64,000 nucleotides of DNA from Helicobacter sp. 'house sparrow 1' (GCF_900199585.1 NZ_FZQY01000004.1:248001-312000), one strand, 5' to 3'; numbered from the stretch's first letter, positions 27,857 through 37,402 are shown. Numbers and translations: made by a program. Notes: a model not told the origin generated them from the sequence alone.

Positions 27857-28515
27857 TTTTTTCTCCTTATTTGATAGAAGATATAAAACCCAACACAACA
27901 CAATACAAAAACTAAAAGCAGTATTGTTATGGTGCGTAATTGTTGATGTATCTTTAAATATTCTTGGTTTAGATTCTTGGCTTGGAAGATTAAGAGAATA
28001 TCTTCTAAGCTATGGTTTTGTAAAAAAATTCCTAAATAATATCCAAATAAAGCTAGGATTATTACCCAAATTGATGCACCAAGTGTGGTAAAAAGACAAA
28101 ATCTCAAGAGATTCATTTTTGCTAGTCCTGCTGGAAGAGAAATATATTGCCTTACCCCTGGAATTAATCTTCCTACAAAAGTCCCAATTTCTCCATGCTT
28201 ATAAAAAAAGTCCTCCATCTTTTTAAGCGTTTTTGGTGTAAAAAAGAAAAACCTTCCGTATTTTAAAAGAAAAGATCTTCCAAATTTATAAGCAAGGTAA
28301 TAATTTAATAAACTCCCAGCAAGACTTCCTAAAATACCCATCACAATTGCAAATAAAAGATGCATTTCCCTTTGTGATGCAAGATAGCCAGCTGGTATCA
28401 TTATTACTTCTGATGGAAAAGGAAAAAAACTAGATTCAAGTCCCATCAAAAGGAAAATTCCTAAGTAGCCAAATGAGCCAATAAGTTGCGTAAGTATAGA
28501 GATGACTTGAGACAA
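27853..28515 (-). CDS. DedA-family membrane protein (second of two)
   Basis: 220 aa with about five hydrophobic segments. It shows the fuller DedA pattern: [18 protein letters not shown] near residue 28-45, [26 protein letters not shown] near 56-80, and [22 protein letters not shown] near 112-133 with the conserved FxGRxxPxxR motif. DedA proteins are linked to undecaprenyl-phosphate or phospholipid translocation and membrane energetics. It leads the pyrF-panC-porin group. The other paralogue at 18.5 kb is more divergent. Confidence 0.93.
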   Translation of the reverse strand: MSQVISILTQLIGSFGYLGIFLLMGLESSFFPFPSEVIMIPAGYLASQREMHLLFAIVMGILGSLAGSLLNYYLAYKFGRSFLLKYGRFFFFTPKTLKKMEDFFYKHGEIGTFVGRLIPGVRQYISLPAGLAKMNLLRFCLFTTLGASIWVIILALFGYYLGIFLQNHSLEDILLIFQAKNLNQEYLKIHQQLRTITILLLVFVLCCVGFYIFYQIRRKK

Positions 28516-28576
28516 TGCTTACTCCTAGAGTTGCTTAAAAGACAGTTTTTTATTTTCATTATTATAGAATATACTT

Positions 28577-28585
28577 TGGTATAAT
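28577..28585 (+). promoter_or_regulatory. Putative extended -10 element of the carbonic anhydrase operon
   Basis: TGGTATAAT, a perfect extended -10, ends 28 bases before the ATG at 28614. It lies in the divergent gap with the dedA-pyrF-panC group. Confidence 0.55.
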
Positions 28586-28613
28586 GGCGGGATTTTTTTA
28601 GTAGGGTTTGTTG

Positions 28614-29258
28614 ATGAAAGAGCTATTTGATGGTGTGATAAAATTTCAAGAAGATGATTTTATGCAATATAAAGATCTTTATGAAAGTTTAAAAAAACAT
28701 CAAGAGCCTCATACTTTATTTTTAACTTGTGTAGATTCTAGAGTGGTTCCAAACTTAATCACAAACTCTCTTCCAGGTGATTTGTTTGTAGTGAGGAATA
28801 TGGGCAATATTGTGCCACCTTACAAAGAAGATTCTAATTTGAGAGAGGGTTATTTATCTACAACATCTGCAATTGAGTATGCTCTGACAATTTTAGGCAT
28901 AAAAAATATTATTGTCTGTGGTCATAGTGATTGTGGTGCCTGTAGTGCAATTTATGATGATGAAGCATTAAGCAAAGCGCCTTATGTAAAAAAGTGGGTG
29001 GAGCTTCTAGAGCCGGTGAAAAAAAAGGTTTTGGATTTAAAACCAAAGAGTAAAATAAAGCGTATGTGGCTTACAGAGCAACTAAATATAGAAAAACAAC
29101 TTGAGAATTTAATGACCTATCCTTTTGTAGAAGAAATGTTTGATCGAGGTGAGCTAAGGATTTATGGTTGGTATTATATAATTTCCACAGGTCAAGTTTT
29201 TAATTATAATATGATTACAAAGGAATTTAAGCCCATTAATAAGGATAGCAAGCAATGA
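28614..29258 (+). CDS. Beta-class carbonic anhydrase
   Basis: Interconverts carbon dioxide and bicarbonate in the cytoplasm. The beta-class zinc ligands are visible: Cys and Asp/Arg in [12 protein letters not shown] near residue 40, and His/Cys in CGHSDCGAC near 104. The frame also opens with two TTG codons; the ATG is taken as the start. The gene order carbonic anhydrase-kdsA-ribH-nusB is the H. pylori HP0004-HP0001 block in reverse numbering. It overlaps kdsA by four bases. Confidence 0.96.
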   Translation: MKELFDGVIKFQEDDFMQYKDLYESLKKHQEPHTLFLTCVDSRVVPNLITNSLPGDLFVVRNMGNIVPPYKEDSNLREGYLSTTSAIEYALTILGIKNIIVCGHSDCGACSAIYDDEALSKAPYVKKWVELLEPVKKKVLDLKPKSKIKRMWLTEQLNIEKQLENLMTYPFVEEMFDRGELRIYGWYYIISTGQVFNYNMITKEFKPINKDSKQ

Positions 29259-30061
29259 ATAAAATGATTTTACTAAGTGGTCCTTGTGTAATTGAGAGTT
29301 ATGAGAGTCTAAAAAAAGTAGCACAGGATTTAAAGCCTTTGACCAAACACCCAAAAATTGATTTTTACTTTAAAGCAAGCTTTGATAAAGCAAATCGCAC
29401 AAGCTTGGAAAGTTTTAGGGGGCCAGGGTTAGAAGAAGGGTTAGAGCTTTTAATGCAAATTAAAAAAGAATTTAATTATAAAATTATTACAGATATCCAC
29501 GAAAGCTTTCAAGCAAAGAAAATTGCTGAAGTTGCAGATGTTATCCAAATACCAGCTTTCTTGTGTAGGCAAACAGATTTAATTGTTGAGGTGGCAAAGA
29601 CAGATTGTATTGTAAATATTAAAAAGGGGCAGTTTATGAATCCAAAAGACATGCAGTATTCTGTTTTAAAAGCCCTAAAAACAAGAGGTGGGAATCAAGC
29701 CGTATATGAAGAAAGTAAAAAATATGGCATTTGGCTTACAGAGAGGGGTAGTAGCTTTGGTTATGGGAATTTGGTGGTGGATATGCGATCTTTAGTGATT
29801 ATGAGGGAATTTGCACCTGTAATTTTTGATGCAACTCATAGTGTTCAGATGCCAGGAGGAGCTTGTGGTAAAAGTTCGGGAGATAGAGGTTTTGTTCCTT
29901 ATTTGGCAAGGGCAGCAGCAAGTGTTGGGGTAGATGGTTTTTTTGCAGAAACGCATTTTGATCCTGATAATGCATTAAGTGATGGGGCAAATATGGTTCC
30001 TACAAGTAAAATGGAAAATTTGATAGGAGATATTTTAAAGATACAGGAGGTTTTGCAGTGA
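29255..30061 (+). CDS. kdsA: KDO-8-phosphate synthase
   Basis: Condenses arabinose-5-phosphate and PEP to KDO-8-phosphate for lipopolysaccharide. Recognised by [27 protein letters not shown] near residue 36, the central [31 protein letters not shown], and the C-terminal [22 protein letters not shown]. The 268 aa size is normal. KdsB, the next KDO enzyme, is at 38.2 kb. It overlaps the GTG of ribH by four bases. Confidence 0.97.
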   Translation: MNKMILLSGPCVIESYESLKKVAQDLKPLTKHPKIDFYFKASFDKANRTSLESFRGPGLEEGLELLMQIKKEFNYKIITDIHESFQAKKIAEVADVIQIPAFLCRQTDLIVEVAKTDCIVNIKKGQFMNPKDMQYSVLKALKTRGGNQAVYEESKKYGIWLTERGSSFGYGNLVVDMRSLVIMREFAPVIFDATHSVQMPGGACGKSSGDRGFVPYLARAAASVGVDGFFAETHFDPDNALSDGANMVPTSKMENLIGDILKIQEVLQ

Positions 30062-30522
30062 ATATCATTGAGGGAAAAATTATATTAGATGGGCAAGAGA
30101 GAGTGGCAATTGTTGCAAGTAGATTTAATCATATCATTACAGATAGATTAGTTGAGGGTGCAAAGGATAGCTTTTTAAGACATGGAGGTGTAGAAGAACA
30201 TCTTGATTTAATCTTGGTTCCAGGGGCATATGAAATACCATTTGTGTTAGATCGTTTATTGGCAAGTAAAAAATACAGCGGTATTTGTACATTAGGCGCT
30301 ATTATCCGTGGAAGCACACCGCATTTTGATTATGTAAGCGCAGAGGCTACAAAAGGAATTGCCAATACTACACTCAAATATCAGACACCTGTAACTTTTG
30401 GTGTGCTTACAACAGAAAATATTGAGCAAGCTATTGAAAGAGCTGGTAGCAAAGTAGGGAATAAAGGTTTTGAGGCAATGAGTGGGCTTATTGAGCTAAT
30501 TAATTTATATAAAAAGATTTGA
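30058..30522 (+). CDS. ribH: 6,7-dimethyl-8-ribityllumazine synthase
   Basis: Penultimate step of riboflavin synthesis. Starts with GTG behind ACAGGAGG. Family motifs: [36 protein letters not shown] near residue 60, [25 protein letters not shown] near 80-104, and [24 protein letters not shown]. At 154 aa it has the usual icosahedral subunit size. It lies between kdsA and nusB as in H. pylori. Confidence 0.97.
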   Translation: MNIIEGKIILDGQERVAIVASRFNHIITDRLVEGAKDSFLRHGGVEEHLDLILVPGAYEIPFVLDRLLASKKYSGICTLGAIIRGSTPHFDYVSAEATKGIANTTLKYQTPVTFGVLTTENIEQAIERAGSKVGNKGFEAMSGLIELINLYKKI

Positions 30523-30523
30523 T

Positions 30524-30922
30524 ATGGCAACAAGATCTCAAGCCAGAGAGGCAGTTATTGGTTTATTGTATGCTTATGATAGTGGAAATACAGATATTAG
30601 AAAATTAGCACTAGAGATTTTAGAAGAAAAAAAAATACGCAATAAGCAACAAGAATTTGCTTTAGGTCTTTTTGATGGTGTGATTTTGCAAAAGGAAGTT
30701 ATTGATACACAAATTTCTAAGCAATTAAAAGATTGGGAATTTAAAAAATTAGGTGGTATGGAAAGAGCAATTTTAAGGCTTGGAGTCTATGAAATTCTCT
30801 ATAGCAGTACTGATAAGCCTGTAGTTATTAATGAAGCCATTGAACTTGCAAAGCATTATGGTGAAGAGATGGCTCCAAAGCTTATTAATGGAATCTTGGA
30901 TTCGATTGTAAAAAATAGATAA
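30524..30922 (+). CDS. nusB: Transcription antitermination protein NusB
   Basis: 132 aa helical protein that with NusE binds the boxA RNA of rRNA operons. The N-terminal TRSQAREAVIGLLYAYDSG and C-terminal LGGMERAILRLGVYEILY...VVINEAIELAKHYGEEMAPKLINGILDSI are diagnostic. It starts 1 base after the ribH stop, and the MscS gene starts at the last base of its stop codon. Confidence 0.96.
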   Translation: MATRSQAREAVIGLLYAYDSGNTDIRKLALEILEEKKIRNKQQEFALGLFDGVILQKEVIDTQISKQLKDWEFKKLGGMERAILRLGVYEILYSSTDKPVVINEAIELAKHYGEEMAPKLINGILDSIVKNR

Positions 30923-32721
30923 TGCTAAAAAAGATTTTTGTTTTTTTAATCTTTATTGGTTTGTCATTTGGAAATGATTTTGATAAAGCCTTGGAGGATT
31001 TGATTTTTTTGAATTATCAAATTACGCAAAATAGGCTTTCTCAAAATCTGGATAATATTTCTTTGCTTGAAGAAGAAAAAACCTATGAATTAAAAAAATT
31101 AACCCTAGGCCTTCTAACCTCCAAAGATAGTTTTCGCCAAGATATTGATACGCTAACTGCCAAACAAAATAAACTGCGAAATCTTATACAAAAACAAGTT
31201 CGTAAAGATTCTAAAACATCATTATTAAAAGAGCATATTGAAATATCAAGTTTAGAACTTTTAAAAATTATGCAGGGGTTTGCGCTTGAACTTCAAGAAA
31301 ATATTGGTATTTTTTCTCAAGAAAAGGATGTAGTAGAAGTCATTCAAAAGACACTTCAAGAACTGGATAAACAACAGAAATTTGAAAGTCAAAAACCCAA
31401 TGAAGAAATACAAAGATACCAAGAAACGCTAAAAACTTACAAAGAAATTCTTAACTATTTTCTTGAGCATCCAAGAACCCTACTTCCACAAAATGCCTTT
31501 TTAAATTTAGGAGTTGGTTGGATTTTGCAAAAAATTATGGGTTTGGTTCCTATCAAAGGCTCTAGCTTATTTTTTGCAAAGTTATTGCTTTCTATTTTTT
31601 CTTTGGTTGTGTTGCTTGCTTGTAGAAGATTTATTGCGCGTTTAATTTTTTCACTGATTAACTTTTTTATGCATCTTTCAAAAAAAGGTGATGAACTCAG
31701 AGACACAATCTGTAAAGATATTGTAACCCCTATTACTTATGTGTTGCTTGTAGCAAGCTTTGATATTGCAATTAGTATTTTATACTATCCAAATGTTCCA
31801 ACTGAAAAGATTGAAGTTTGGTTTGGGGTTTCTTATATTGCTTTGAGTGTTTGGTTTTTTATTACTCTTTTAAAGTCCTATGGAGTGGGATTGATGGGGA
31901 ATATTCTCCAAAAAAAAGATGGTTTTAGAAAAGAGGCTATTAATCTTATTTTAAAAATTAGTTATTTCATCATCTTTTTAATTGGATTATTAATAACATT
32001 AAAGTATCTTGGTTTTAATGTATCCACAATCATGGCATCTTTAGGAATTGGTGGTTTGGCTGTGGCTTTGGCACTTAAAGATATGCTAGCGAATTTTTTT
32101 GCTTCTGTTATGCTTTTATTTGAAAATTCTTTTTCTCAAGGTGATTGGATAGTTTGCGATGGAATTGAAGGAACAGTTGTTGAAATGGGACTTAGACGCA
32201 CTACAATCAGAACTTTTGATAATGCCTTGGTGCTTGTACCTAATTCAGCGCTTGCAAATAGTGCAATCAAAAATTGGAATAGAAGAAAAGTTGGAAGAAG
32301 AATTAAAATGAGCATAGGTGTTACCTATGATTCCCCAATGCAAAACTTAAGACAGTGTATTAAAGACATTAAAACAATGCTTCTAGAGCACCCAGATATC
32401 GCAAAATCAAATGAAAAGAATATTGAGTTTGATCATTATGAGTTGGCACTTAGACAAAATATCGTATCAATGCAAGATCTATTAGGATATAAGGATAATT
32501 TATTTGTAGTGCTCGATACCTTTGAGGATAGTTCGATTAATATCTTGGTTTATTGCTTTAGTAAAAGTGTGGTTTGGGGAGAGTTTTTAAATATAAAAGA
32601 AGATGTGATGTTTAAGATTATGTCTATTGTAGAAAAAAATAATTTAAGTTTTGCATTTCCATCACAAAGTATTTATGTTGAAAGTATGCCAAGTGAAGCA
32701 TTACAACTAGATAAAAATTAA
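30922..32721 (+). CDS. MscS-family mechanosensitive channel with long N-terminal domain
   Basis: 599 aa. A signal peptide (IFVFLIFIGLSFG) is followed by a helical periplasmic region of ~200 residues, then about five membrane segments (e.g. LFFAKLLLSIFSLVVLLAC). The MscS core has the pore helix ASLGIGGLAVALALKDMLANFFASVMLLFE near 373-402, then the beta domain VCDGIEGTVVEMGLRRTTIRTFDNALVLVPNSALANSAIKNW. It should release solutes on hypo-osmotic shock. The large periplasmic part resembles MscK/YbdG-type enlarged channels. Confidence 0.92.
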   Translation: MLKKIFVFLIFIGLSFGNDFDKALEDLIFLNYQITQNRLSQNLDNISLLEEEKTYELKKLTLGLLTSKDSFRQDIDTLTAKQNKLRNLIQKQVRKDSKTSLLKEHIEISSLELLKIMQGFALELQENIGIFSQEKDVVEVIQKTLQELDKQQKFESQKPNEEIQRYQETLKTYKEILNYFLEHPRTLLPQNAFLNLGVGWILQKIMGLVPIKGSSLFFAKLLLSIFSLVVLLACRRFIARLIFSLINFFMHLSKKGDELRDTICKDIVTPITYVLLVASFDIAISILYYPNVPTEKIEVWFGVSYIALSVWFFITLLKSYGVGLMGNILQKKDGFRKEAINLILKISYFIIFLIGLLITLKYLGFNVSTIMASLGIGGLAVALALKDMLANFFASVMLLFENSFSQGDWIVCDGIEGTVVEMGLRRTTIRTFDNALVLVPNSALANSAIKNWNRRKVGRRIKMSIGVTYDSPMQNLRQCIKDIKTMLLEHPDIAKSNEKNIEFDHYELALRQNIVSMQDLLGYKDNLFVVLDTFEDSSINILVYCFSKSVVWGEFLNIKEDVMFKIMSIVEKNNLSFAFPSQSIYVESMPSEALQLDKN

Positions 32722-32778
32722 GCAGAACTAAAAAATCACATTTTATTTATTAGATTTTTATATGTAGAGATAATTAGG

Positions 32779-32855
32779 TGGTACGCCCGGCAGGATTCGA
32801 ACCTGCGACCTACGGCTTAGAAGGCTGTTGCTCTATCCAGCTGAGCTACGAGCGC
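32779..32855 (-). tRNA. tRNA-Arg (anticodon UCU)
   Basis: Read on the - strand it folds into a full cloverleaf: 7-bp acceptor, D arm GCTC/GAGC, anticodon loop CTTCTAA (anticodon TCT), variable AGGTC, T arm GCAGG TTCGAAT CCTGC, and encoded CCA. The anticodon stem ACAGC/GCCGT contains one A-C mismatch (positions 29-41). First in position of a four-tRNA array, last in transcription. Confidence 0.93.
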
Positions 32856-32875
32856 GTATGATAAAACGAGTTAGG

Positions 32876-32952
32876 TGGTACGCCCGAAGGGAGTCGAACC
32901 CCTAACCCCCAGATCCGAAGTCTGGTGCTCTATCCAATTGAGCTACGAACGC
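32876..32952 (-). tRNA. tRNA-Arg (anticodon UCG)
   Basis: Full cloverleaf on the - strand with 7-bp acceptor GCGTTCG, D arm GCTC/GAGC, perfect anticodon stem CCAGA/TCTGG around loop CTTCGGA (anticodon TCG), T arm AGGGG TTCGACT CCCTT and encoded CCA. It lies 20 bases from the Arg(UCU) gene, so the array is probably one transcript. Confidence 0.93.
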
Positions 32953-32983
32953 AAGTTATTATCAAATTTTTTTTCAAAAATGA

Positions 32984-33061
32984 TGGGGTGGATGATGGGG
33001 CTCGAACCCACGACCCTCAGAGCCACAACCTGATGCTCTAACCAACTGAGCTACATCCACC
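32984..33061 (-). tRNA. tRNA-His (anticodon GUG)
   Basis: Cloverleaf on the - strand with anticodon loop TTGTGGC (anticodon GTG), T arm GTGGG TTCGAGC CCCAT and encoded CCA. The extra 5' G at position -1, opposite discriminator C, is encoded, which identifies tRNA-His specifically. The mature 5' end without it would be 33060. Confidence 0.95.
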
Positions 33062-33092
33062 ACGGTAATAACAACACGATAACTCGCTCTCA

Positions 33093-33170
33093 TGGTCGGG
33101 GCGAAAGGATTCGAACCTTCGACCCCTTGGTCCCAAACCAAGTGCGCTAACCAGACTGCGCTACGCCCCG
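33093..33170 (-). tRNA. tRNA-Pro (anticodon UGG)
   Basis: Cloverleaf on the - strand: acceptor CGGGGCG, D arm GCGC/GCGC, anticodon stem CTTGG/CCAAG around loop TTTGGGA (anticodon TGG), T arm GAAGG TTCGAAT CCTTT and encoded CCA. It is the first gene of the array in the direction of transcription. Confidence 0.95.
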
Positions 33171-33369
33171 ACATTTAAGAAGCGCATTATACTTAACAAA
33201 TAGGTTTTTGTCAAGGCGGTGGAAGATGAGTTAAGAGTTTATTGAAATAATTTTAGAAAATTTCATACGCAAGTGCCAAAAAGCTCTTAAAAATCTTAAA
33301 AAAGATGATATGAGAGGATGTTTATTTAAAAACTGATTCTATTTTGTGCAAGATAAAAGGAGATGGATT

Positions 33370-33588
33370 ATGTTTAAGAACTATCAAAAATTTTTATTTT
33401 GGAGAAGTAGCTCATCAGAGTTTTTTTTTATTTTGTGTTGTTTTTATTTTTGTAGTCCTATTCTTTTTATCTATGGAAGATTTTTATTGAGCTTTTATTA
33501 TTTAGTTTTGTATGTTTTTTTGTCTTTAAAAATAAGGAAAGCAAACCATATGTTGGTTATTTTAGATTTTATTTTTATTGATTTTTGA
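33370..33588 (+). CDS. Possible small membrane protein (doubtful)
   Basis: A 72 aa frame beginning MFKNYQKFLFWRSSSSEF, preceded by AAAGGAGA at a workable distance. Its middle is almost entirely Phe, Leu, Ile, Val and Tyr with two likely membrane segments. Composition follows the T-rich sequence, including a run of nine T at 33421, so it may be a chance frame. No family recognised. The gene is kept only because of the ribosome binding site. Confidence 0.25.
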   Translation: MFKNYQKFLFWRSSSSEFFFILCCFYFCSPILFIYGRFLLSFYYLVLYVFLSLKIRKANHMLVILDFIFIDF

Positions 33589-33704
33589 GATAAATCAATA
33601 AAAGGTTAAAAGTTTTTATTTCTTATTGAAATTTGCCAAGAGTGTTTTTAATGGCTTTAATGATGCTTGGGTTATTAAAAATCTTTTTTAGGCCTTTATT
33701 ATTA

Positions 33705-34061
33705 GTGTATTGGTTGGATTATTATTTTAGGGCTTAGTTGGATAAAAAAATGCAACTCAGTGAGAGTGTCAGCATAATTGAGGACTTTTTTAGTTTTTAG
33801 AGTTTTTTGTAAGTTAGAAGATAAGTAATTTTTATCAAACTATCCTGATTTAAAAGATTGTGTGATTTTATCTTTTGTGTAAGACAAAATAAAGGAGTGG
33901 TTAAAACTGATAGGTAAAAATATTTTAAATTTGATTTATTTCAAGCCATTTGGATTTCTAGCTGAAGTTTGTTTCCTTTTTAGTTCTAATTTTAGACTTG
34001 AAATATAAAGAGGGTTTTTGATAAAAAATCTTGGCTGACAATAATATTTTTTTGTAATTTT
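33705..34061 (-). pseudogene. Possible decayed protein-coding remnant
   Basis: Reading the - strand from 34061 down, one frame runs 119 codons with only two stops (TAA at 33936-33938 and TAG at 33840-33842), far fewer than expected by chance in such AT-rich DNA. The translated pieces look protein-like, for example FFIKNPLYISSL, KRKQTSARNPNGLK and KKVLNYADTLTELHFFIQL. There is no start codon in good context and no recognised family. Several frames were open to inspection, so chance is not excluded. Confidence 0.3.
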
Positions 34062-34359
34062 TCAAATAAAAGCATATTTAATTTTATAAAAATTTTTTGA
34101 TAGTTTTTGTGTCTCTTCATAGCAAGGAAGTATAAGGAAAAATAGAGAAACAAAGGCATAGTGATAGGTGATTAGTGATTGAAATTTTTGATATTGTTAG
34201 CATTAAAGATGCGAATTTAATTGATTAATGAAGCATCAATCTAGGGTTAATTTTATAAGAAAGAGGATGGCAGGTGTCCATAAATAAGACTTTAATTTAA
34301 AATAAGCCTTGATTCTTTATTTGGCTATAAAAGAAATTTTATAGCCTTTTGATAGGAGA

Positions 34360-36519
34360 TTAGACAAGGAGCGTTGAAAAGAAACTAGCAATATGAAAGC
34401 TAATATAAGCAAGCAGATATGCCACAATCGTAGTAAAAGCAAATAATCCAATCACAAATTTTATACCCCCAGTTTCTCTTCCAAAGGTGATGGTAGCAGC
34501 AAAACAAGGCATATAAAATACGATAAATGTCAAAAATGCGATTGCAGTTGGCATGGAGATTGAATTTCTAATCGCAGTTTGTAAATCTTCTGAAGATTCA
34601 TCTTGAGAATCTCCTAAAGAATATAATACGCCAAGAGTGGATACAACTACCTCTTTTGCAGCAAAACCAGTGACTAAAGAAACAGAAAGTCTCCAATCAA
34701 AGTTCATTGGGGAAAAAATAGGTTTTAAAAATACGCCTATTTTTCCAGAATAACTTTGCTGTAATAAGATCTCATCCCTTTCATTTTCAAGATCTAAAAT
34801 CATTTTTTCTTTTTCTTCTTGCGGAATCTGTGAAATTTCTACTTGGTGGATTGATTGTTGGTATTCGGATTGGACTTGCGGATTTTTAGGGTATTGGGAG
34901 GCAAACCAAATCAGTATTGCCCCAAGCAGTATAAAGGTTCCAGCTTTTTTAAGATACATCACCACTTTCATCCAAATACTAAACCATACAACCTTATAGC
35001 TTGGCAGTCTGTATTTTGGCATTTCCATGACAAAAGGTTCATTATTTCCAGAGAAGATAGTAAGTTTTAGGAATTTTGCTAAAAATAGGGCCATGATTGC
35101 ACCAAAAATATAAACACCAAATAACACAAGGCCAGCATATTTATTTGGAAAAAATGCTCCAATAAATAAGACATAGATAGGTAGTCTTGCGCTACAACTC
35201 ATAAAGCCAATTAAAAATAGCGTGATCATTCTTTCGTTTTTGTTTTGAAGAGTTCTTGTTGCCATATATGCTGGAACACTACACCCAAATCCTGTTACAA
35301 GAGGAATAAAGCTTTTGCCATGAAGTCCAAACTTATGAAAGATACCATCTAATAAAAAAGCCACTCTTGCCATATATCCAGTTCCTTCTAGTAAGGAGAT
35401 ACCAAGATATAAAATCATAATGAGTGGTAGAAAAGAAATAACCGATCCAACTCCGCCAATGATTCCATCGCCAATCAAAGAAGCGATATCTGCATTTGGG
35501 ATTGCTGTTTTAATCCAACTTCCAGCAACTGCCATAGACCCTTCTAAAAAATCTTTTAAAGCGCCACCAACAAAAAAAGTGAGCTCAAATAAAACAAACA
35601 TAAAAAATAGAAAAATAGGAATACCAAGATATTTATTTAAAAAGATAGAATCTAGCTTTTTTGTATGTAAAAACTGCTTGTTTTCATATTTTATACACTC
35701 CTTGCTTGCCCCTCTTGCAAAAGAAATAGCATCGTGCTTAAAGATATTAGAAGTATTCTTTTCTTGAGTGAGCTTATAGAGTTTGGAGAGAGATTTTTGT
35801 ACCTCTGTATTAATTTCAAAATTAGAGGGTTTGTCGTGTAAAAAGGCATAAATATTTTTATCTTGAGAAAGAAGCAAGATAGCAATATCTCTAAAGCTAT
35901 AATTGGGATTTTCTTCTTGTATGAATTGCTGTATTTCTGGATACTGTCTTTGGTGCATAAAATCTTGAATATGGCGAATTTCTTGTTCAATCACATCGCT
36001 ATAAAATCTTTTTGCTGGAGTAAAGGACTGGTGGAAAACCTCTAAGATCTTATCTAATAAATGATGGTTTTGATTTGTGATTGCGGTGGTAGGAATGCAA
36101 TTTACACCAAGGATTTCAGAGAGCAGTTGATGATTAATTTGTATGGATTCTTTTTGTGCTTCATCAAACATATTTAGTGCAATAATAGTTTTTTTCTGTA
36201 AGGCCAAAACTTCTGCACTCAGCACAAGATTACGCTCTAAATTTGTAGAATCTACAACATTTAAGATGATGTCATAATCTTGAGAATGTAAAAAATCCTT
36301 TGTGATTTTTTCTTCTAGTGTATAGTCATTAAGTCCATAAGTACCAGGAAGGTCAATAATAACAAACTGAGTATCTTTATAGATTAAAGAAGCTTGTGCC
36401 TTTTCTACTGTGACACCTGTAAAGTTTCCAACTTTTAGATGTGCACCACTTAAGTTATTGATCAGAGAGGTTTTTCCTACATTTGGTTGGCCCACCAAGG
36501 CAATTTTAATTTTTTGCAT
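34360..36519 (-). CDS. feoB: Ferrous iron transporter FeoB
   Basis: Inner-membrane Fe(II) importer with an N-terminal G domain: G1 GQPNVGKTSLINN (residue ~10), G3 DLPGTYGL near 56, G4 NMFDEA near 117. Then a helical linker and gates with membrane segments, including VTGFGCSVPAYMATRTL and the second gate VTGFAAKEVVVSTLGVLY near 620. The ATG at 36519 is preferred over two upstream in-frame ATGs because GGGA lies just before it. About 719 aa. No feoA is seen beside it. Confidence 0.95.
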   Translation of the reverse strand: MQKIKIALVGQPNVGKTSLINNLSGAHLKVGNFTGVTVEKAQASLIYKDTQFVIIDLPGTYGLNDYTLEEKITKDFLHSQDYDIILNVVDSTNLERNLVLSAEVLALQKKTIIALNMFDEAQKESIQINHQLLSEILGVNCIPTTAITNQNHHLLDKILEVFHQSFTPAKRFYSDVIEQEIRHIQDFMHQRQYPEIQQFIQEENPNYSFRDIAILLLSQDKNIYAFLHDKPSNFEINTEVQKSLSKLYKLTQEKNTSNIFKHDAISFARGASKECIKYENKQFLHTKKLDSIFLNKYLGIPIFLFFMFVLFELTFFVGGALKDFLEGSMAVAGSWIKTAIPNADIASLIGDGIIGGVGSVISFLPLIMILYLGISLLEGTGYMARVAFLLDGIFHKFGLHGKSFIPLVTGFGCSVPAYMATRTLQNKNERMITLFLIGFMSCSARLPIYVLFIGAFFPNKYAGLVLFGVYIFGAIMALFLAKFLKLTIFSGNNEPFVMEMPKYRLPSYKVVWFSIWMKVVMYLKKAGTFILLGAILIWFASQYPKNPQVQSEYQQSIHQVEISQIPQEEKEKMILDLENERDEILLQQSYSGKIGVFLKPIFSPMNFDWRLSVSLVTGFAAKEVVVSTLGVLYSLGDSQDESSEDLQTAIRNSISMPTAIAFLTFIVFYMPCFAATITFGRETGGIKFVIGLFAFTTIVAYLLAYISFHIASFFSTLLV

Positions 36520-36556
36520 AAACATTCCCATATTTTTTAGATTTTTAGAGAGCTAG

Positions 36557-36562
36557 ATTATA
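36557..36562 (-). promoter_or_regulatory. Putative -10 element of feoB
   Basis: Perfect TATAAT on the - strand 38 bases before the chosen feoB start. The preceding bases show only a weak AAGTAA/TTACTT inverted pair, not a convincing Fur box. Confidence 0.4.
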
Positions 36563-36595
36563 ACTAAGTAATACTAATTCTTACTTTCACTAGTT

Positions 36596-37399
36596 TTAAG
36601 CCAAGTAAAAAATTTTATTTTCTCTAATTTCTGCTTGTTTTTTTGAGATTAAATCACTAATAGTTTTTTTAAAAAGCTTCTTACTCATTTTAAAGGTTTC
36701 TTGAATGTCTTGAGGACTTGAATCGTAGTTAAAGTTTAAAACTTTGTTCTTTTTAAGGACTGAGATTAGATGCTTTGTAGAATCTAAATAATCAAGTTTA
36801 AGATCTAATTTTCCATCTTTGCGAACCTTTTTAATTAAAACATCAATGGGCTCTAGCATTTGAACTGGAGCTTTTAGCTCTTGCTGATATAAGATTCCAT
36901 AATACTGATTATCTACAACACAGCCAATGCCAAGAGGGGTTTTTTCAAAACCAAAAGCGGGCAGTTTTAAATATTTTTTTCTAAAATTATAAAAAGGTTT
37001 TAAAAAATTTTTTACTCCAAGCTTTGCAATTAATCTTTTTTGTTTATCAAGAGTGATAAATACACATACTTTTTGATTTATAACAAAGAGACTTGGATTT
37101 TTAGTTGGCATAAAAATATCTTTATCAATCCCAAGATCAAGAAAGCAACCTAGCTTATCAATACTTTTTATTTTTAAAATAGCAATTTGATTGCATTGGG
37201 CTAGTGGAGTTTGTGTGGTTGCAACAATTCTATCCTCAGAATCTGTATGAATAAAAACTTTTATCAAATCCCCAATTTTTAGATGAGGTGATAAAAATTT
37301 TTTGGGCAACAAAACTTCATTTTGATGCTCATCAACTAAATAAGCACCAAAACTGCTAAAGCGTTTAATATAAAGAGAATTAATAAGCCCTATTTCCAT
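36596..37399 (-). CDS. CvfB/S1-like RNA-binding protein
   Basis: 267 aa with repeated S1/OB-type domains: the N-terminal FGAYLVDEHQNEVLLPKKFLSPHLKIGDLIKVFIHTD, a second KSIDKLGCFLDLGIDKDIFMPTKNP, and a third with GIGCVVDNQYYGILYQQEL...VDVLIKKVRKDGKLDLKL. The C-terminus reads as a winged-helix (FKMSKKLFKKTISDLISKK). This is the CvfB arrangement, RNA-binding regulators first named in Staphylococcus. Its role in Helicobacter is unknown. It lies 3 bases from the dsbK-like gene. Confidence 0.8.
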   Translation of the reverse strand: MEIGLINSLYIKRFSSFGAYLVDEHQNEVLLPKKFLSPHLKIGDLIKVFIHTDSEDRIVATTQTPLAQCNQIAILKIKSIDKLGCFLDLGIDKDIFMPTKNPSLFVINQKVCVFITLDKQKRLIAKLGVKNFLKPFYNFRKKYLKLPAFGFEKTPLGIGCVVDNQYYGILYQQELKAPVQMLEPIDVLIKKVRKDGKLDLKLDYLDSTKHLISVLKKNKVLNFNYDSSPQDIQETFKMSKKLFKKTISDLISKKQAEIRENKIFYLA

Positions 37400-37402
37400 T
37401 AG

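Larger units (their letters stand above)
33180..34359. other. Gene-poor interval between the tRNA array and feoB
   Basis: About 1.2 kb of very AT-rich sequence with no confidently coding gene. It holds one possible 72-codon membrane ORF and, on the - strand, a stop-poor stretch that may be a decayed gene (both listed separately). No tRNA remnant, insertion-sequence ends or clear repeat was found. Such intervals beside tRNA arrays are common scars of past insertions, but no attachment-site duplication was identified here. Confidence 0.6.

Noticed and set aside
32779-34359. Genomic island or integrase attachment site at the tRNA array
   Set aside because: No integrase, no duplicated tRNA 3' end and no composition shift beyond AT-richness was found.
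36520-36595. Fur box upstream of feoB
   Set aside because: Only a weak AAGTAA/TTACTT pair is present, well short of the pattern seen at the TonB-dependent receptor.
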